A stretch of DNA of 64,000 bases from Lamellibrachia columna (Eukaryota; Annelida; Polychaeta; Sabellida; Siboglinidae), in NCBI GenBank assembly GCA_963662155.1, contig OY759263.1, positions 29,479,023 to 29,543,022 on the forward strand, read 5' to 3'. Positions 1 to 12,027 of this stretch are shown here, in pieces. Position 1 is the first letter of the stretch; each line of letters opens with the position of its first letter. The notes beneath the pieces are model-generated. The model had not been told where the DNA came from. It searched no databases and saw nothing but the letters and a program-made list of their open reading frames with translations. Position numbers and translations under genes: made by a program.

Positions 1-1670
1 TGCTGATTTTACCAAGTATGTGAAGGAGCCCGTTTCTTCCAGCGGTTCCCTCCCGGGGTGACCGGGTTGTTGCTCTTCGGGTTGGCTTTCGTGATCTTTG
101 TCCTGCTTCTGTTGGTGTTCTGTCTGTGTTGACGTTGACACTGTGTATAGAAGCTCTTGCGTCACATTCCCTACTTGGTGCAGTTGTCCTGAACTTACTA
201 AGCCGAACAACAACATCCCGGCATCAACCGCGCCCCCACGGCCATGTTACAGTGTTCTTAATGTAATGAATGAATTCACTATTGCCAACATCATGACGGA
301 TTTAACTATCAACACAACTATACAATGAAATGTCATAGTTTACAATACTATTAAGTTATTTATTCTTCATTCAATGTGTGCGTATACGTGTATGTTTGAC
401 AAATACAGAATACACGAGTTAATTTAAACAATTTGTCGGCTGACAAGATTTAAAATTACTTACATATTTGTTTATTAGGGCCATTTACATGCTTGGCTAC
501 ACCGTTCCGTCCACACAGAGACGTGCTTCAGCAGAGAAGGGTTTTTGGGAAGCAGACTAGAGTGGAAGCGACGTGGAAGTAATGTCACCCCGAGAGTCGT
601 ACGACTTGCGGGTAGAGTTATGTTGCCTGCACCGACCTCACTAGTGTATCCACTAGTCGGAGGTCAGCCTAGTAGATGCACCAGTGGGTGGAGTTATCGA
701 AGCATCAGTGAACAAGGTAGCAATAACAAGTTGGCTGTGGTTACACGGGTAACTTCGCCCATAGCGATTATTTCGCTCTACATCAGGGGCCGAGAGTAAT
801 TTACGATATCATCTGTCGGCTGCTAGTGACCATTGGGCCTTATCGCCATTAGATTGGTGTATCTCCTTGACCAACCACATCTTAACGAGCACTCTTGGCA
901 AGCGAGTGTTTTCAGTGTTGTCGTTATCCGTGTTGTACTACTAGTGATGGTCGTAGCCACCGCAGTATGCCGCATTATCATAGCGTTAAGACCTCCAGCG
1001 CAACAAAATTGAAGATCAATTTATTTTACCCATATATAATTTTCCATATTCTTATGTGAACATTATACATGAATATTTAAAAAAAAAACTCGATCAAAAT
1101 AGTAAACGAAATGATCTCTCAACTAACATACTCAAACAATGCTTATTTGTCACTGGGTTTGTCTCCTGTTACGACCATGATCGATAGCAATCATAGGAGC
1201 CACGGTCGTGCACTGGACAGTGGTGATTGTTTATTTTTATCGTATGACACTAAGACCATTGACATTCATAATATAGGCATCCCATCTTCTTTAAACTGTA
1301 ACAATTGTTGTCGCTAGCCTCACCAACAGTTATCGCCATAACAAAATGTTTAATATACTGACACACGCATGCATTACTTATCTTTTCATATCACATTATA
1401 ATCACTGAGTATGTCCTATCTTCGAGGTATTTCCCAAGACGTCCTATCTCTAACATGCCCACCACCTGGCGGCTGGTATCTCGCTAAGTTGCTATAGCCA
1501 TCCCACATTCATTAAATCTACATTAAAGGGAACAAACAGCATTTTCGCGGTAAACCCCAGAAGCCCCTCTGCCCCAGAGGGAAAGCGAAATGCACAACAC
1601 ACGCTTCAACCGATCCGCTTGACGGTCAATGGCGTCGCAAGTACAAAATGTCTTTAAACCTTGTTCCCGG
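1..1670. other. Non-coding stretch, nothing recognised
   Basis: The short open frames here (for example 545-799) have no recognisable motif, no coding-like composition and no paired splice sites that I can defend. The region is moderately AT-rich. I see no RNA gene, transposon end or tandem array in it. Confidence 0.5.
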
Positions 1671-1674
1671 CCCA

Positions 1675-1698
1675 TGACGTCACAATGATGTGACGTCG
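1675..1698 (+). promoter_or_regulatory. Paired CRE-like sites
   Basis: A perfect palindromic CRE (TGACGTCA, 1675-1682) is followed 16 bp later by a second half-plus site (TGACGTCG, 1691-1698). CREB/ATF-family bZIP proteins bind this motif. The pair lies about 570 bp upstream of the TATA motif at 2252, so it could be an upstream element of that candidate promoter. A chance occurrence cannot be excluded. Confidence 0.3.
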
Positions 1699-2251
1699 TC
1701 ACAATTTTGTTTATGGATGATGTTAGTACACGCAGTTGCTAAACTCAGATCTGAAAGCAAATATCGAGCAATGTAAGGAATTTGCCTGTGATCGATGAGG
1801 TTTCATGGAACTAACTATTGACACACAAACAGAAACCGATGCCGAACTAAGTGGTATAATTCCAGCGGCACGTAAATTTTTCAGCACAGTATCAGCGTCT
1901 TTAAGAATCAATTGTTTCACGAAATCTGGAATTATGTCATCATCTTTTCAACAATGTAGAACTACTTTTGAGAAATTCGGAGGCACATGCAGTTTTGCTA
2001 TGGATACGTTTATTGTGTTCTCTCCCCGGCACTGCAAAGTCCTGGGCTTGCATACTGAACAATACGGTAGCACGATAGGACACTCGAGATAGAGCCGTGC
2101 AAGCAAGATTGTTCTCTACGATACAAGCGCCACTGGGCTTCAAATAGTCCCGGTATCACGGCCCGTGCCACTGCAGCCACGGCTACAGTAGCGGCTCCAT
2201 CTCTCCCGTTCCGACGACGAGGCGGCGCGGTGAGTTGCTCAGATAGACGAG

Positions 2252-2285
2252 GTATATTTAGCGGGATACTTGGCGCGCGGCGTCA
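2252..2285 (+). promoter_or_regulatory. Candidate TATA core promoter
   Basis: A TATA-like motif (TATATTTA, 2252-2259) sits in a CpG-rich island, unlike the AT-rich surroundings. About 30 bp downstream a TCAGCTG sequence (2283-2289) could act as an initiator. The spacing is right for RNA polymerase II, and a consensus 5' splice site follows at 2368. No transcript evidence is available. Confidence 0.4.
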
Positions 2286-2367
2286 GCTGGTGTTCGACGC
2301 GCCGCCCTCACTACGACACTGCCCCGAGCCGCCATCGACGGTGCGTTCGCCGACGAGAAAGAGTCAA
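2285..2367 (+). other. Candidate non-coding first exon with 5' splice site
   Basis: The interval between the possible initiator and a strong donor (GTAAGT, 2368-2373) is GC-rich and contains no ATG, so it would be a 5' untranslated exon. The downstream partner is unknown. The nearest strong plus-strand acceptor leading into coding sequence that I can see is at 26198, which would imply a 24 kb first intron. That link is inference only. Confidence 0.3.
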
Positions 2368-2373
2368 GTAAGT

Positions 2374-3320
2374 CTCCTGCCTGTTGTAGTTGTAGTCGCT
2401 CAGTAAACGCCACGAAGGAGAGCTAATAGTCACACATGTTTATCATAAACGTTGATGTCTGTTTTGATGCTCTGCAGTCGGATGAGGGAAATGAACGTGC
2501 CGGGTTACCACGTTGCCGAAATGTAATTTATTCCATATGTCGACCATGATTTAAGTTGTAAGCAAGCTGTAAACGAATTATAGCAGTTGTAAACGATCGC
2601 GTCAGAGAGAGTAGCTTCATGCGATATAAATGCTGCGGACGAGTGCCAAGACAATGCCGTAGTAGACGCGAACTTGCGACATGATACATGCTCAGCTAAA
2701 CATAGCTCCGACCTACCAATCCCTTGTACAATTGCAACCAACTAGCTGGGCGAACAGTAGGAAATGTCAGTGAACCCACAAGATACTCAGTCAGTTGACT
2801 TCGATCGTGTGGAATCAGTAAGTGTATTGTAAGCGAGTATCTACCACGGTTAGGCGATTTGTACTACCGGCGGCAACTTTTACAACTCTCAGCGAAATGT
2901 TTCTTCAAGTTAGCATCTGGGATCCTACGTCAAAACCCGAGATGTAGCGATTGTGTACGCTTTTAAGCGCACCAGGATGCGTAACATTATAATACACGTG
3001 TGGTTGCTATTTAAAGTATCGCATAAGATAGTTGTCGCAGTTATTAAGATTTGACAATTGTGAGACGTTTGCGAAATCCAAACTAAGCAAAGTCTCGTGA
3101 CATTCCAACCGAGTATTCCGCGTTGTTTAGATTGCTGAGAATCCGTCTTAATTTATTTAGTTTATTACGTTGCGGGGTAAAGACAAATATAAGTCATGTG
3201 TTGTATTATAACTTCCTGTTCTGCACACCAGATCATCGGGTCCACGACTAATTAAAGCTACGTTCCCGTAAACCGGCCCCCTTTAATTCTGAAAAATCAG
3301 CGTTTCAACAAGTCAGTCTT
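2374..3320. other. Non-coding stretch, possibly intronic
   Basis: No coding exon, RNA gene or repeat array is recognised. If the donor at 2368 is used, this is the start of an intron. Confidence 0.4.
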
Positions 3321-3605
3321 CCAGGGTACTGATGTAGTCAGAAACCCCTGGTGGCAAGGGTAGATCTGCCAGGGGTACTGATGAAGTCAGAAGTCCCTGG
3401 TGGCGAGGGTAGATCTGCCAGGGGTACTGATGTAGTCAGAAGCCCCTGGTGGCGAGGGTAGATCTGCCAGGGGTACTAATGTAGTCAGAAGCCCCTGGTG
3501 GCGAGGGTAGATCTGCCAGGGGTACTGATGTAGTCAGAAGCCCCTGGTGGCGAGGGTAGATCTGCCAGGGGTACTGATGTAGTCAGAAGCCCCTGGTGGC
3601 AAGGA
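3321..3605 (+). repeat. 49-bp minisatellite with a hairpin in each unit
   Basis: About 5.8 copies of a 49-bp unit. Every unit contains the arms CCAGGGG and CCCCTGG, and nested inside them the arms CTGA and TCAG around TGTAG. Each unit can therefore fold as a two-tier hairpin on either strand. Copies differ by only a few bases. Confidence 0.9.
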
Positions 3606-4784
3606 TGCACCAGGTCGTCCCTACTTCATTCCACAGCAGGGAACTCCGACGTTTTAGTAAGGCTTCTTTCCACGCAACGTTGCTGGTTGGGATTCACTAA
3701 TTTCCGATTTATCTTGCTGTGATACCGTGACTGGTTTCATCCCTTTAATCCCATCACTACTTCATGCATATAGTTTATTCATAAGCCTGTTCACTAACAG
3801 AACATTCCTTCTTTCAGACTGCTGCCACATTAAACCAATTGTAATTTGGTGCTCACAGCAGTTGTCGATGCTGTTGACGTGTTCAATTACCCGGTTATGG
3901 CAAGACGCCGTTCACTTCTGTTGCTCCTTAATCGACACCGGCTTCACGCCTTTTATTTCAACACTTTCGTGTCATCTCTTCATAGCATATTCACACAAAA
4001 AACACATCCAACGGCTGGATAATATACCACCCCAACTGTTAGGTTATGTCAGAAGCTGTTTTCTTTTAGACAAGTTGGCTATTACAGTTCGTTTCCAGTC
4101 AGAGAACGGTATTTGTGTTGCTATGTCACAGCGCCTACGTCACGCAATATCTGCTTGTGTAGTTATGCTCTCATATCTTGGTAACATCCTTCCCTTTTTC
4201 GTCCGATTTTCTTCCCGCCCTTCCTTTGTATTCCACCACGCTCCATACCAGGCCTCGGCAGATTGTTGGTCTGCGTCATTATTGTTCTAGACTAGTTCTG
4301 GTTATTCGCTACGATGATTTACGGACATTATCCATTGTTAAAGGTATAAGGCACCACATCGTCAATCGCATTTTCTCAATCTCCACCAAACCTTGTATTG
4401 TTCAATATGATTTGTGCACATCATTCGTGATTGTACAAACAGTGTTGTTCATTATCGTAAGTCAAACATGGCTACATCGCTCGTTGTTCAGCAATGTTTT
4501 ATTTGTGCACCGTGGTTTCTCGTTGCCCAGCGTAATTGCTATCTTTCTTCTCTCGCAAGTTTTGCATTTCACAATTGTTTCTTTGTCAAAATGATTTAGT
4601 TATGAATTCAGTTTTAAGTTGTCTGTGTAATGTTGCCATTTCTTAGGAGTCACAAATAATTTCCTTTGTGTCTATCTATATGAAGTCCTTTCAAGAGTTA
4701 CACAAACATCAGACTGTAACCATTACGGACAGACACTAACATCATCCTGAAAACTAAAATAAGACTGCTGCAGGCTGTAGTCTT
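3606..4784. other. Non-coding stretch with long unrecognised open frames
   Basis: A 187-codon open frame (3727-4290, +) overlaps another at 4178-4594. The translations are rich in Ser, Leu, Phe, Cys and His and match nothing I recognise. There is no clear start context or splice structure. The region is pyrimidine-rich on the plus strand, which lowers stop frequency, so these are more likely chance frames than genes. Confidence 0.35.
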
Positions 4785-5188
4785 CATGCTTGCGACACAT
4801 GGACACAAACATATGAGTGTATAAAAGAACAATACAAGCGATGGAGATAACATGCTTGCGACACATGGACACAAACATATGAGTTTATAAAAGAACAATA
4901 CAAGGGATGGAGATAACATGCTTGCGACACATGGACACAAACATATGAGTTTATAAAAGAACAATACAGGCGATGGAGATAACATGCTTGCGACACATGG
5001 ACACAAACATATGAGTGTATAAAAGAACGATACAAGCGATGGAGATAACATGCTTGCGACACATGGACACAAACATATGAGTGTATAAAAGAACGATACA
5101 AGCGATGGAGATAACATGCTTGCGACACATGGACACAAACATATGAGTGTATAAAAGAACAATACAAGCGATGGAGATAACATGCTTG
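4785..5188 (+). repeat. 66-bp minisatellite carrying a TATA-like box in every unit
   Basis: Six full copies begin at 4785, 4851, 4917, 4983, 5049 and 5115, with a few bases of a seventh. Each copy has the motif TATAAAAG on the plus strand (first at 4820-4827). The period is 22 codons, so open frames run through the array on the minus strand in all three frames. These are by-products of the repeat rather than genes. Confidence 0.95.
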
Positions 5189-5322
5189 TGCATCCTATAC
5201 ATGGAGCAAGTCATCAATATAATCAAGATATCCTGCCTGCGTGCGAGCTCATATGGTATTGCCAAGTCACGAGGTCCACTGGCCTGGCAAAAACGCCCGC
5301 CCCAAGCACTGTGAGAGAAAGA

Positions 5323-5441
<119 letters not shown>

Positions 5442-5487
5442 AGAAACAAATTCGATTTCCATAAGATGCAAGTGGCAGCAATGGACG

Positions 5488-7095
5488 GACAATATTTAAC
5501 AAGATTGCCATTCAAAGTAAAGGCCCAGATGGCAGGTGGACACGGACTTTGGCTTATTGAGAGTCCAAAATTGTTTCATATGTGGGTAACCCGCCCTCCT
5601 GAGATATGTGTGAACCTTGTTTTTAAACATTGCTAGCAGTTACATTGTTCCATTCATTTATTGTCCTCTGTGAGAACGAATGCTTCATGTTATCCAATCT
5701 ACACCGATTCTTTGCTAATGTTCCCACGTTTCCTCTAGTTCTACTCTCTTTCTTGAGTGAGAAAAAAATATTTCTATCAATATTTTCATACCCATTCAGT
5801 ATCTTTAAAACTTCAATCTGATCTCCATTAATCTCTTTGTCTCTAGGGTTGTTAAGCCACATTCTTGTAGGCGTTCTTCATAACCAAGGTCTCTCAGTTC
5901 TGGAATAATTTTAGTTGCTCTCCTCTGTATTCCTTCAAGCGTATCTATATCCTTCTTACGATATGGTCTCCATGCTTGTATCCAGTATTCTAAATGATGC
6001 CTAACTGTTGCTTTATACAGAGGTATAATTAGCGTTTTTCCTTGTATATTATATTTCTCTTAAACAAACCAAGAATTTGATTACCCTTTGAAGCTGTAGT
6101 ACCACACTGCTCTGAAACTTTCATATCAGCACTTAGTGTTACTCCTAAGTCCTTTCCGTTACGGTACTAAACGGTAGTACCTACTTAGTACCTAGTACCC
6201 ATTTTATAGTTTACATCCAAGTTCCCATGTCCTGTGTGTAGGCATTTACGTTTCCCCAAATTTAATAACATCTGCCATTTTTCAGACCATTGAACTAATT
6301 TGTCTAAATCGATAAACCGATACCACGGGCGTTTAATTTAATGTGGCACTTTGTCGAAATCTTTATGAAAATCTAAGTAGATAATATCTACTGGCGATCC
6401 CTCGTCTATCCACTTAGTGGTTTCTTCGAAAAAACATAACATATTTGTTAAGCATGACCTCGCTTTTAGGATTCCACGGTGAGATGGATTTAATAATTTA
6501 CGCCTAACAAGGAAGGTATTCCAACCTAGCTTTGCTAAGTATTTTCTCATATCTTTATATTTACCTTTGTGGAAGTTTCTCCTGCATTTTGTAGTTTCTG
6601 ATTTTACTTTGATGTCAAAATGTATTTGATTATGACCACTGTTACCAAATGGTTCATGTATTTTTACATTGTCCACTAATTCATTTTGTGAGGACAACAC
6701 TATAGTAATACACTCTCTCACCTGCTTGGTTATAGGTCGTGTTGAATAATGAAGCTATCCTGTATTAAAAATAGAAACTGTTGGCCCTCACCCTGTACTC
6801 TCTAGAGATTTCCATTGTATGTGTCCGTGGTTAAAATACCCCCTTATGATACATTCCCCTTTACTCACTACATTTACAGCGTTTTATATTTTTTTTATCC
6901 TCTTCGTATATATTGAATTCCCTGTAATTATGTTGCACCAAACAGCTTCATCGAAATCTGCTTCCCTCTCTAATTTTATTTCGTGAGTCTGAATATATTC
7001 TTTAATATGTAGAACAACTCCCCTTCCCTTCCTCCTGTTAGATCTCTCCTGAACAGTACGCATCCTGTCTGTCCTAATTCAGCTTCTGCTATTTT
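5488..7095 (-). mobile_element. Decayed CR1-like non-LTR retrotransposon, copy with internal deletions
   Basis: Read on the minus strand, the copy runs from endonuclease sequence (near 6900-7090) into reverse transcriptase (6338-6721) and the C-terminal region (5623-5862). It ends in a 3' tail with the AACAAGATT-type repeat (about 5488-5510). Its peptides match the larger copy at 45600-48490, including the DGSPVD, DIIYLDF and INEWN segments. The reading frame is broken. One deletion joins a segment before the fingers domain directly to GILKARSCLTN. A second joins the end of the FDKVPH segment to the later LVQWSEKWQ segment, so the catalytic FADD box is missing. The copy is non-functional. Confidence 0.85.
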
Positions 7096-7138
7096 TTTGC
7101 CCATGATCTGTCTCCACCACGAAGATGGAGACATATTG

Positions 7139-7520
7139 TTGGCTCACCATCATCCTAGGTGCCCCAACGACCACCCACAGTTGGTTCACCATCATCCTAG
7201 GCGCCCCAACGACCACCTACAGTTGGCTCACCATCATCCTAGGTGCCCCAACGACCACCCACAGTTGGCTCACCATCATCCTAGGTGCCCCAACGACCAC
7301 CCACAGTTGGCTCACCATCATCCTAGGCGCCCCAACGACCACCCACAGTTGGCTCACCATCATCCTAGGTGCCCCAACGACCACCCACAGTTGGCTCACC
7401 ATCATCCTAGGTGCCCCAACGACCACCTACAGTTGGCTCACCATCATCCTAGGTGCCATAACGACCACCCACAGTTGGCTCACCATCATCCTAGGTGCCC
7501 CAACGACCACCCACAGTTGG
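7139..7520 (+). repeat. 42-bp minisatellite (about 9 copies)
   Basis: Nine near-identical units of 42 bp (14 codons). Because the period is a multiple of three, open frames cross the array on both strands: a His/Pro-rich one and a Thr-rich one on plus, and a Val/Met-rich one on minus. The array starts at the broken 5' end of the LINE fragment. I treat the frames as spurious. Confidence 0.95.
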
Positions 7521-8233
7521 TGGCTGACGGCTTATAGTAATAATGCGACCTGGTACATACACCTCACTAATCAGCACATTGTATCGTGCACGCCCCGTTA
7601 GTTTTGTCCGGTACACTTCGATAATCTGTCTACTTTGTTGGGGTCGTTAGTTCGGCCATGTAAACCTCTGTAATCAGTTCACTTTGTTGGCGTCGTTAGT
7701 TTGGTCTTGTACACCTCTGTAATCAGTTAATTTTGTTGGCATCGTTAGTTTGTACATTCCGCTAGGCAGTAAAAGATGTGTGCGTCTGACTGGGTTAATT
7801 AATCGAACACTTTGCTGCACAATTTGTACTGTTAAAGTTCTTAATTTCTCAAACCGTTAGCATAGACCAAGAGCCGCGAAAACATAGGTAGATGATTTGT
7901 TGGTGTGTATGTAGTCGGTGGTTGGACTTGTCAACGATGACATTTATATTTCATGTTTTAATACAATATGTTTGCTCAAGAAGACTGAGTGGCTGTCAGC
8001 TGCATGCTATATACCTGTTATAATATATATTGGATATGTCACGGCACACTAGCCTAATAATATCTAATAGCATCCCTTCGATCTTGGATCGAAGACACTT
8101 GACCGGTCTCAGCGGAAGTCACAGCAGCACCGGTTTCCAAGAACCGCTAGGTGCATATTGGTCGCTTATTCATTAAACGTCAGGAAAACCGAGACTTGGC
8201 CAGAATCTCCAACTTTTATAACAAAATCTTAAT
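7521..8233. other. Non-coding stretch
   Basis: It contains a weak 60-bp direct repeat (7610-7750, a TTTTGTTGGCGTCGTTAG-like core in three diverged copies). No gene is recognised. Confidence 0.4.
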
Positions 8234-8290
8234 AAACCACTGGCGTGATATTTTTTATTGTAGTTGCAAATACTTACAAATACTTACCAA
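8229..8290 (+). mobile_element. Isolated TIR-like end of the CACTGGCGTGATAT family
   Basis: The sequence TAAACCACTGGCGTGATAT and about 35 bp after it match the ends of the TIR elements in the 34-41 kb array and a diverged copy at 42394. No matching opposite end is visible nearby, so this is a fragment or solo end. Confidence 0.6.
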
Positions 8291-8337
8291 CTCATCCTCT
8301 TCGCACCCTGGCGGTGCATAAGGCCACTAACTAATCA

Positions 8338-8545
8338 TATCCCCCTTTGGCTTAACATTTTAATGTCCCCTTTTGGCTTAACATTGTAATGTCCCCCTTT
8401 GGCTTAACATTTTAATGTCCCCCTTTGGCTTAACATTTTAATGTCCCCCTTTGGCTTAACATTTTAATATCCCCCTTTGGCTTAACATTTTAATATCCCC
8501 CTTTGGCTTAACATTTTAATATCCCCCTTTGGCTTAACATGTTAA
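8338..8545 (+). repeat. 26-bp minisatellite (about 8 copies)
   Basis: Eight tandem copies of a 26-bp unit built on CCCCCTTTGGCTTAACATT. Copies differ at one or two positions. Confidence 0.93.
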
Positions 8546-8605
8546 TGTTTCTTCCAGTTGCGCCACTACATGGTAGCATGGTAAATTAATGGGTGAGTAA
8601 GCTTG

Positions 8606-8643
8606 GCCCCCCCCCCCGCCCCCCCCCCCCACCCCGGCCCCCT
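8606..8643 (+). repeat. Poly-C tract
   Basis: Two runs of 11-12 C interrupted by single bases. Its length is likely polymorphic or imperfectly assembled. Confidence 0.9.
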
Positions 8644-8719
8644 TGGGGTCCCCCTCTGTGAGATCCTAGATACCCACTGTTCGTTGATGTTTAGTAAGCC
8701 CAGTTCTGTATCAACCGTT

Positions 8720-8772
8720 CAACCACCATACAACCATACAACCATACAACCATACAACCATACAACCATACT
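8720..8772 (+). repeat. 10-bp tandem repeat (ACAACCATAC)
   Basis: About five copies of a decamer. It gives an artefactual Val-Trp-Leu-Tyr-Gly frame on the minus strand. Confidence 0.92.
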
Positions 8773-8775
8773 GTA

Positions 8776-11700
8776 GTATCACGTGGACGAAGGTACTCTT
8801 AAGTACATTTGGAAGCAGGGATGCGACCTCAGCCTGAAGATGCATCCATAGAGGCTCGACGAGTGGTGGAAGTCTATCCCCGATGTTATTAGAGCGTATC
8901 ACACGGTCTATGACGTAACAAATAAGCGAAATCGGTATCAGCTGGAATAAGCAGTGACAAGTCAGATTGCGCTGTAAAGATTATTTGCTGACGTCATCGG
9001 TGGATGGACGATATACAGAGGGTTGAAGTGATTCGGGGAAAGGTCATCACCGTACTTGTAGACGTATTAACCCGGTGCTCTAGAACATCAAGCGCTGTTT
9101 TATGCTTATCTTCAGGTCACTCGTCTAAAAGCCTACAGCCAACATAGATCGAGCAAAGAACTGGGTTGACTGATTTATTGAAGCATAATCCTTGCAGATT
9201 GGAGGGGCCTACAGCGGGCGGGCGGGTTATCAATCATTTGAGCATCATAATAACACCAACTTGCATTTTTTTGGCTTACAATATCGACGTTGATGATGGG
9301 TCGTAGCCAGTTGTCTTCAAAGGGGGCTCGTGCCGGGTTTCCGAGAATGACACAGTAGCAAGGGAGCTAGCGTTTGGAGTTATGAGGTGGATGGAGGTAG
9401 CAGAGGTAGACGACGCTATGGCGGAGGTTGAGGGAGATATTTCAGAAGATTTTGGAGGAGGCCTCAGACAAGATTTATGCGTACGATTGTGGCAATGATT
9501 CATCCTTGTCAGCTTTTACCGATCTGCGGAAACAACGAAGAATGCATCGACTTATATCGTTCCGCTATAACACCCGGTGATTCAACATTTTATCACCACG
9601 CACTCAAATTTATTTAAAAGGTTAGTTATAGCGCGGTATCCAGTCCGTAGGACTGCTTAATGCGCATTACGCTTCACCCCCCTGGCAGATATGTTTATTT
9701 CAACACCAACTCGGCTACTCTGAGAAGCATTCAGCCACGCTGCTGTTACAGCGCAAAGACTATGTGTTCACATAATTATATCCACCACTGTCTTTAGCTG
9801 AATGAACCGAGGCAACGTTGCGCTAAAGGTTACATGTAATCAAACATACTAGTTGTTTTCCGGAATTTCAGATACAATTGTCACGAGCAACACGACAATA
9901 TTCTGAGACCGTGTCTCTTTGCAAAAGACATTTATCGGGTATCGGACTGTGGTTCACCTGGCGACCATATAAGGCTGGCAGCGACGCTATGCGACTGACC
10001 CGGGAGCGAAGAACGGCGCGAGCACCAAGAATATTTGTCGGCGCCCGTAATAGAGACGCAATTTGTTATACGATAGTGTCAGAAAAGACCACAGGCGCAC
10101 GACTGTGTACTTACACGACGGTAACATGTTGCTCATAAATACTTTGTAAAAATATGTCCCCACAACAGTATTGTGGACTTGATTCAGATTGAAAAGTCCG
10201 GTAAAATACATGATGTGACCTGCAGGCAAAATGTATTCGGATGGAGAAAGAACAATTCAAACTGGCTGGAGCACACGAGATACATAATGTCGATGTTATT
10301 GTAAACAACAAAACTAATGACGGCGATGACCATTGTGATAAACTTGTCTAGTTTAGGAAATGACGCGTAGTTGCGGAATTAGCAGCGAAAGTTCCCTATG
10401 TAGCATAAGCACTGAAATTCGATCTACCGACAGGTCGACCACATATAGCCAGGAGTGCCTATCAGCATGAGTAATTACGCGTGAACTCCAACCGTTTGGA
10501 GAATTAATATACACAACCTAGATGTTATCATGCACGCCGCCTGGCGTCGTGTGCGCAGTTGGCCGACTTCCATTTTATTTGTGAAATGCGACGGTGACAT
10601 TTGATCGTAATTTTGACATTTTAATGAACGTCTATGTGTTGCTGGTCCTTTGTGTTCTACGGGAAACAATGCACCACCAAATCCAAATTACTGGACGCTG
10701 GTCTACGCACTGTGTCCTATATGAAAGCTTTTCTTAGTCTAAACTAATGCACTGACGTATTTGCAGCAGTGAGATTTGGGAACTAGGAGTGACTATCGGG
10801 GATAGATTTACTATTGCGATAGTATAGCGATAGCTGTAGAACTATTGCAATATCACGTACATACACTATCACGTACGTAGCCTTGGAGGTAGTTGATTTA
10901 AAATGCTGAATCCGTGACTAACGCTGTTCGAATCGACGATTGTTGATGTCAGATCGATAATAAAAATGTCAATACAGGTGAGACAACACGTTTATTTCTA
11001 TTATTACAGTGACACAAGTAGCACTGCTGAATTGTTTTCCCAATAATAGTTCACTGTACTATCGACAATAACAATCGATAGTTCAATTTACTATGGATGG
11101 TATTGCATCGCCACATACTTGATCACAGCAACTATTGCGATGCGTCGATAGTTTGATCTATTTCTGCATCCCTATTGGGAAAGCTGCCAGTAAATACAAG
11201 TGACGACCTCAAAGCCACCTCCATCCCATCTCAGCGTCTTGAACCTTGTCCACCTAGGCTATACCTATATCGTCTCAGATGAGAACAGCAGGTGGAGAAG
11301 TGATCCTCCCTCGCTGACCGGGGGCCGGCGTCTGACTGCCCTCGAAGGTCGAGCAGTCAGGACAACTATTTATGTAGGGAGATATATACAAGTGTATGAG
11401 AGATGGGGATATTCCTTGCAGCTGTTTTTATGACCTCGGGGCGGGGACAAACTGGTGCAGGTAACGACTTCGTGGTACGTGTTAACAGGCTGAGGCCGAT
11501 TCATACAAGTCCATCGATTGCACGCGGTAGGCCGACATCTTTTGTTTTCATAATTCGCTTACTCGGCGTGCGCGTGTGTCTGCTTGTATATGCGAGTATG
11601 TAAGACAAATTCAATCAATACGATCGGCTTAATTACATACCGTCGTCAAAAAGGTTATACATATTGCGTGGAACTACTTTTTAATCAAGTTTACACGTTT

Positions 11701-11837
11701 TTGCACACAGGTCAAGTATGTTTAGAATCAATAATGGGTGTCGCCTCCCACTGGAATATTTAGGATCTTGAAAGTAGATTAATCTATACCCCAAAAGGGT
11801 TAGTGTCTTAATATTACACGAGGAAGATATCACCTGA
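8776..11837. other. 3-kb stretch without a recognised gene
   Basis: The open frames here (for example 9276-9503 minus, Ser/Thr-rich; 9878-10138 plus) show no family motif and no supporting splice sites. The interval 10780-11170 has diverged direct and inverted short repeats around ACTATTGCGAT/ATCGATAG. Nothing else is recognised. Confidence 0.4.
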
Positions 11838-11839
11838 TT

Positions 11840-11940
11840 ATAATAAAATAATAAAAGTACTTATATACCGCCCGATTAATCGAGATTAGTCTCAGGCACT
11901 TTACATACATAATAGTATTTTACAGGCCACAAGTTGCTAA
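11840..11940 (-). mobile_element. 3' tail fragment of an L2-like LINE
   Basis: On the minus strand the segment ends in GGTATATAAGTACTTTTAT followed by ATT-rich DNA. This is the usual 3' end of L2/CR1-group LINEs in animals and resembles the 3' ends of the copies at 42640 and 62760. Only the tail remains. Confidence 0.55.
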
Positions 11941-12027
11941 GAGAATAATTGTACTAAGCGTAGTCTACACAAATGCTAAACATAAAAACAAAATAAACAT
12001 ATTAAAATATTCTATAACACTATGTGA

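Noticed and set aside
3321..3605. CRISPR-like regular array (also considered for 33826-34127)
   Set aside because: Units are contiguous with no unique spacers, and the genome is clearly animal.
3727..4594. 187- and 138-codon plus-strand frames as genes
   Set aside because: No recognisable motif, no start or splice support, and a pyrimidine-rich context that lowers stop frequency.
7097..7601. His/Pro-rich 146-codon and Thr-rich 158-codon open frames
   Set aside because: They follow a 42-bp minisatellite whose period is a multiple of three. Several frames on both strands stay open at once, which argues against selection on any of them.
8606..8643. Assembly gap or G-quadruplex at the poly-C tract
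   Set aside because: Homopolymer runs could be miscalled, but the sequence gives no direct sign of a gap, and there are too few separate G-runs on the complement to argue for a specific quadruplex.
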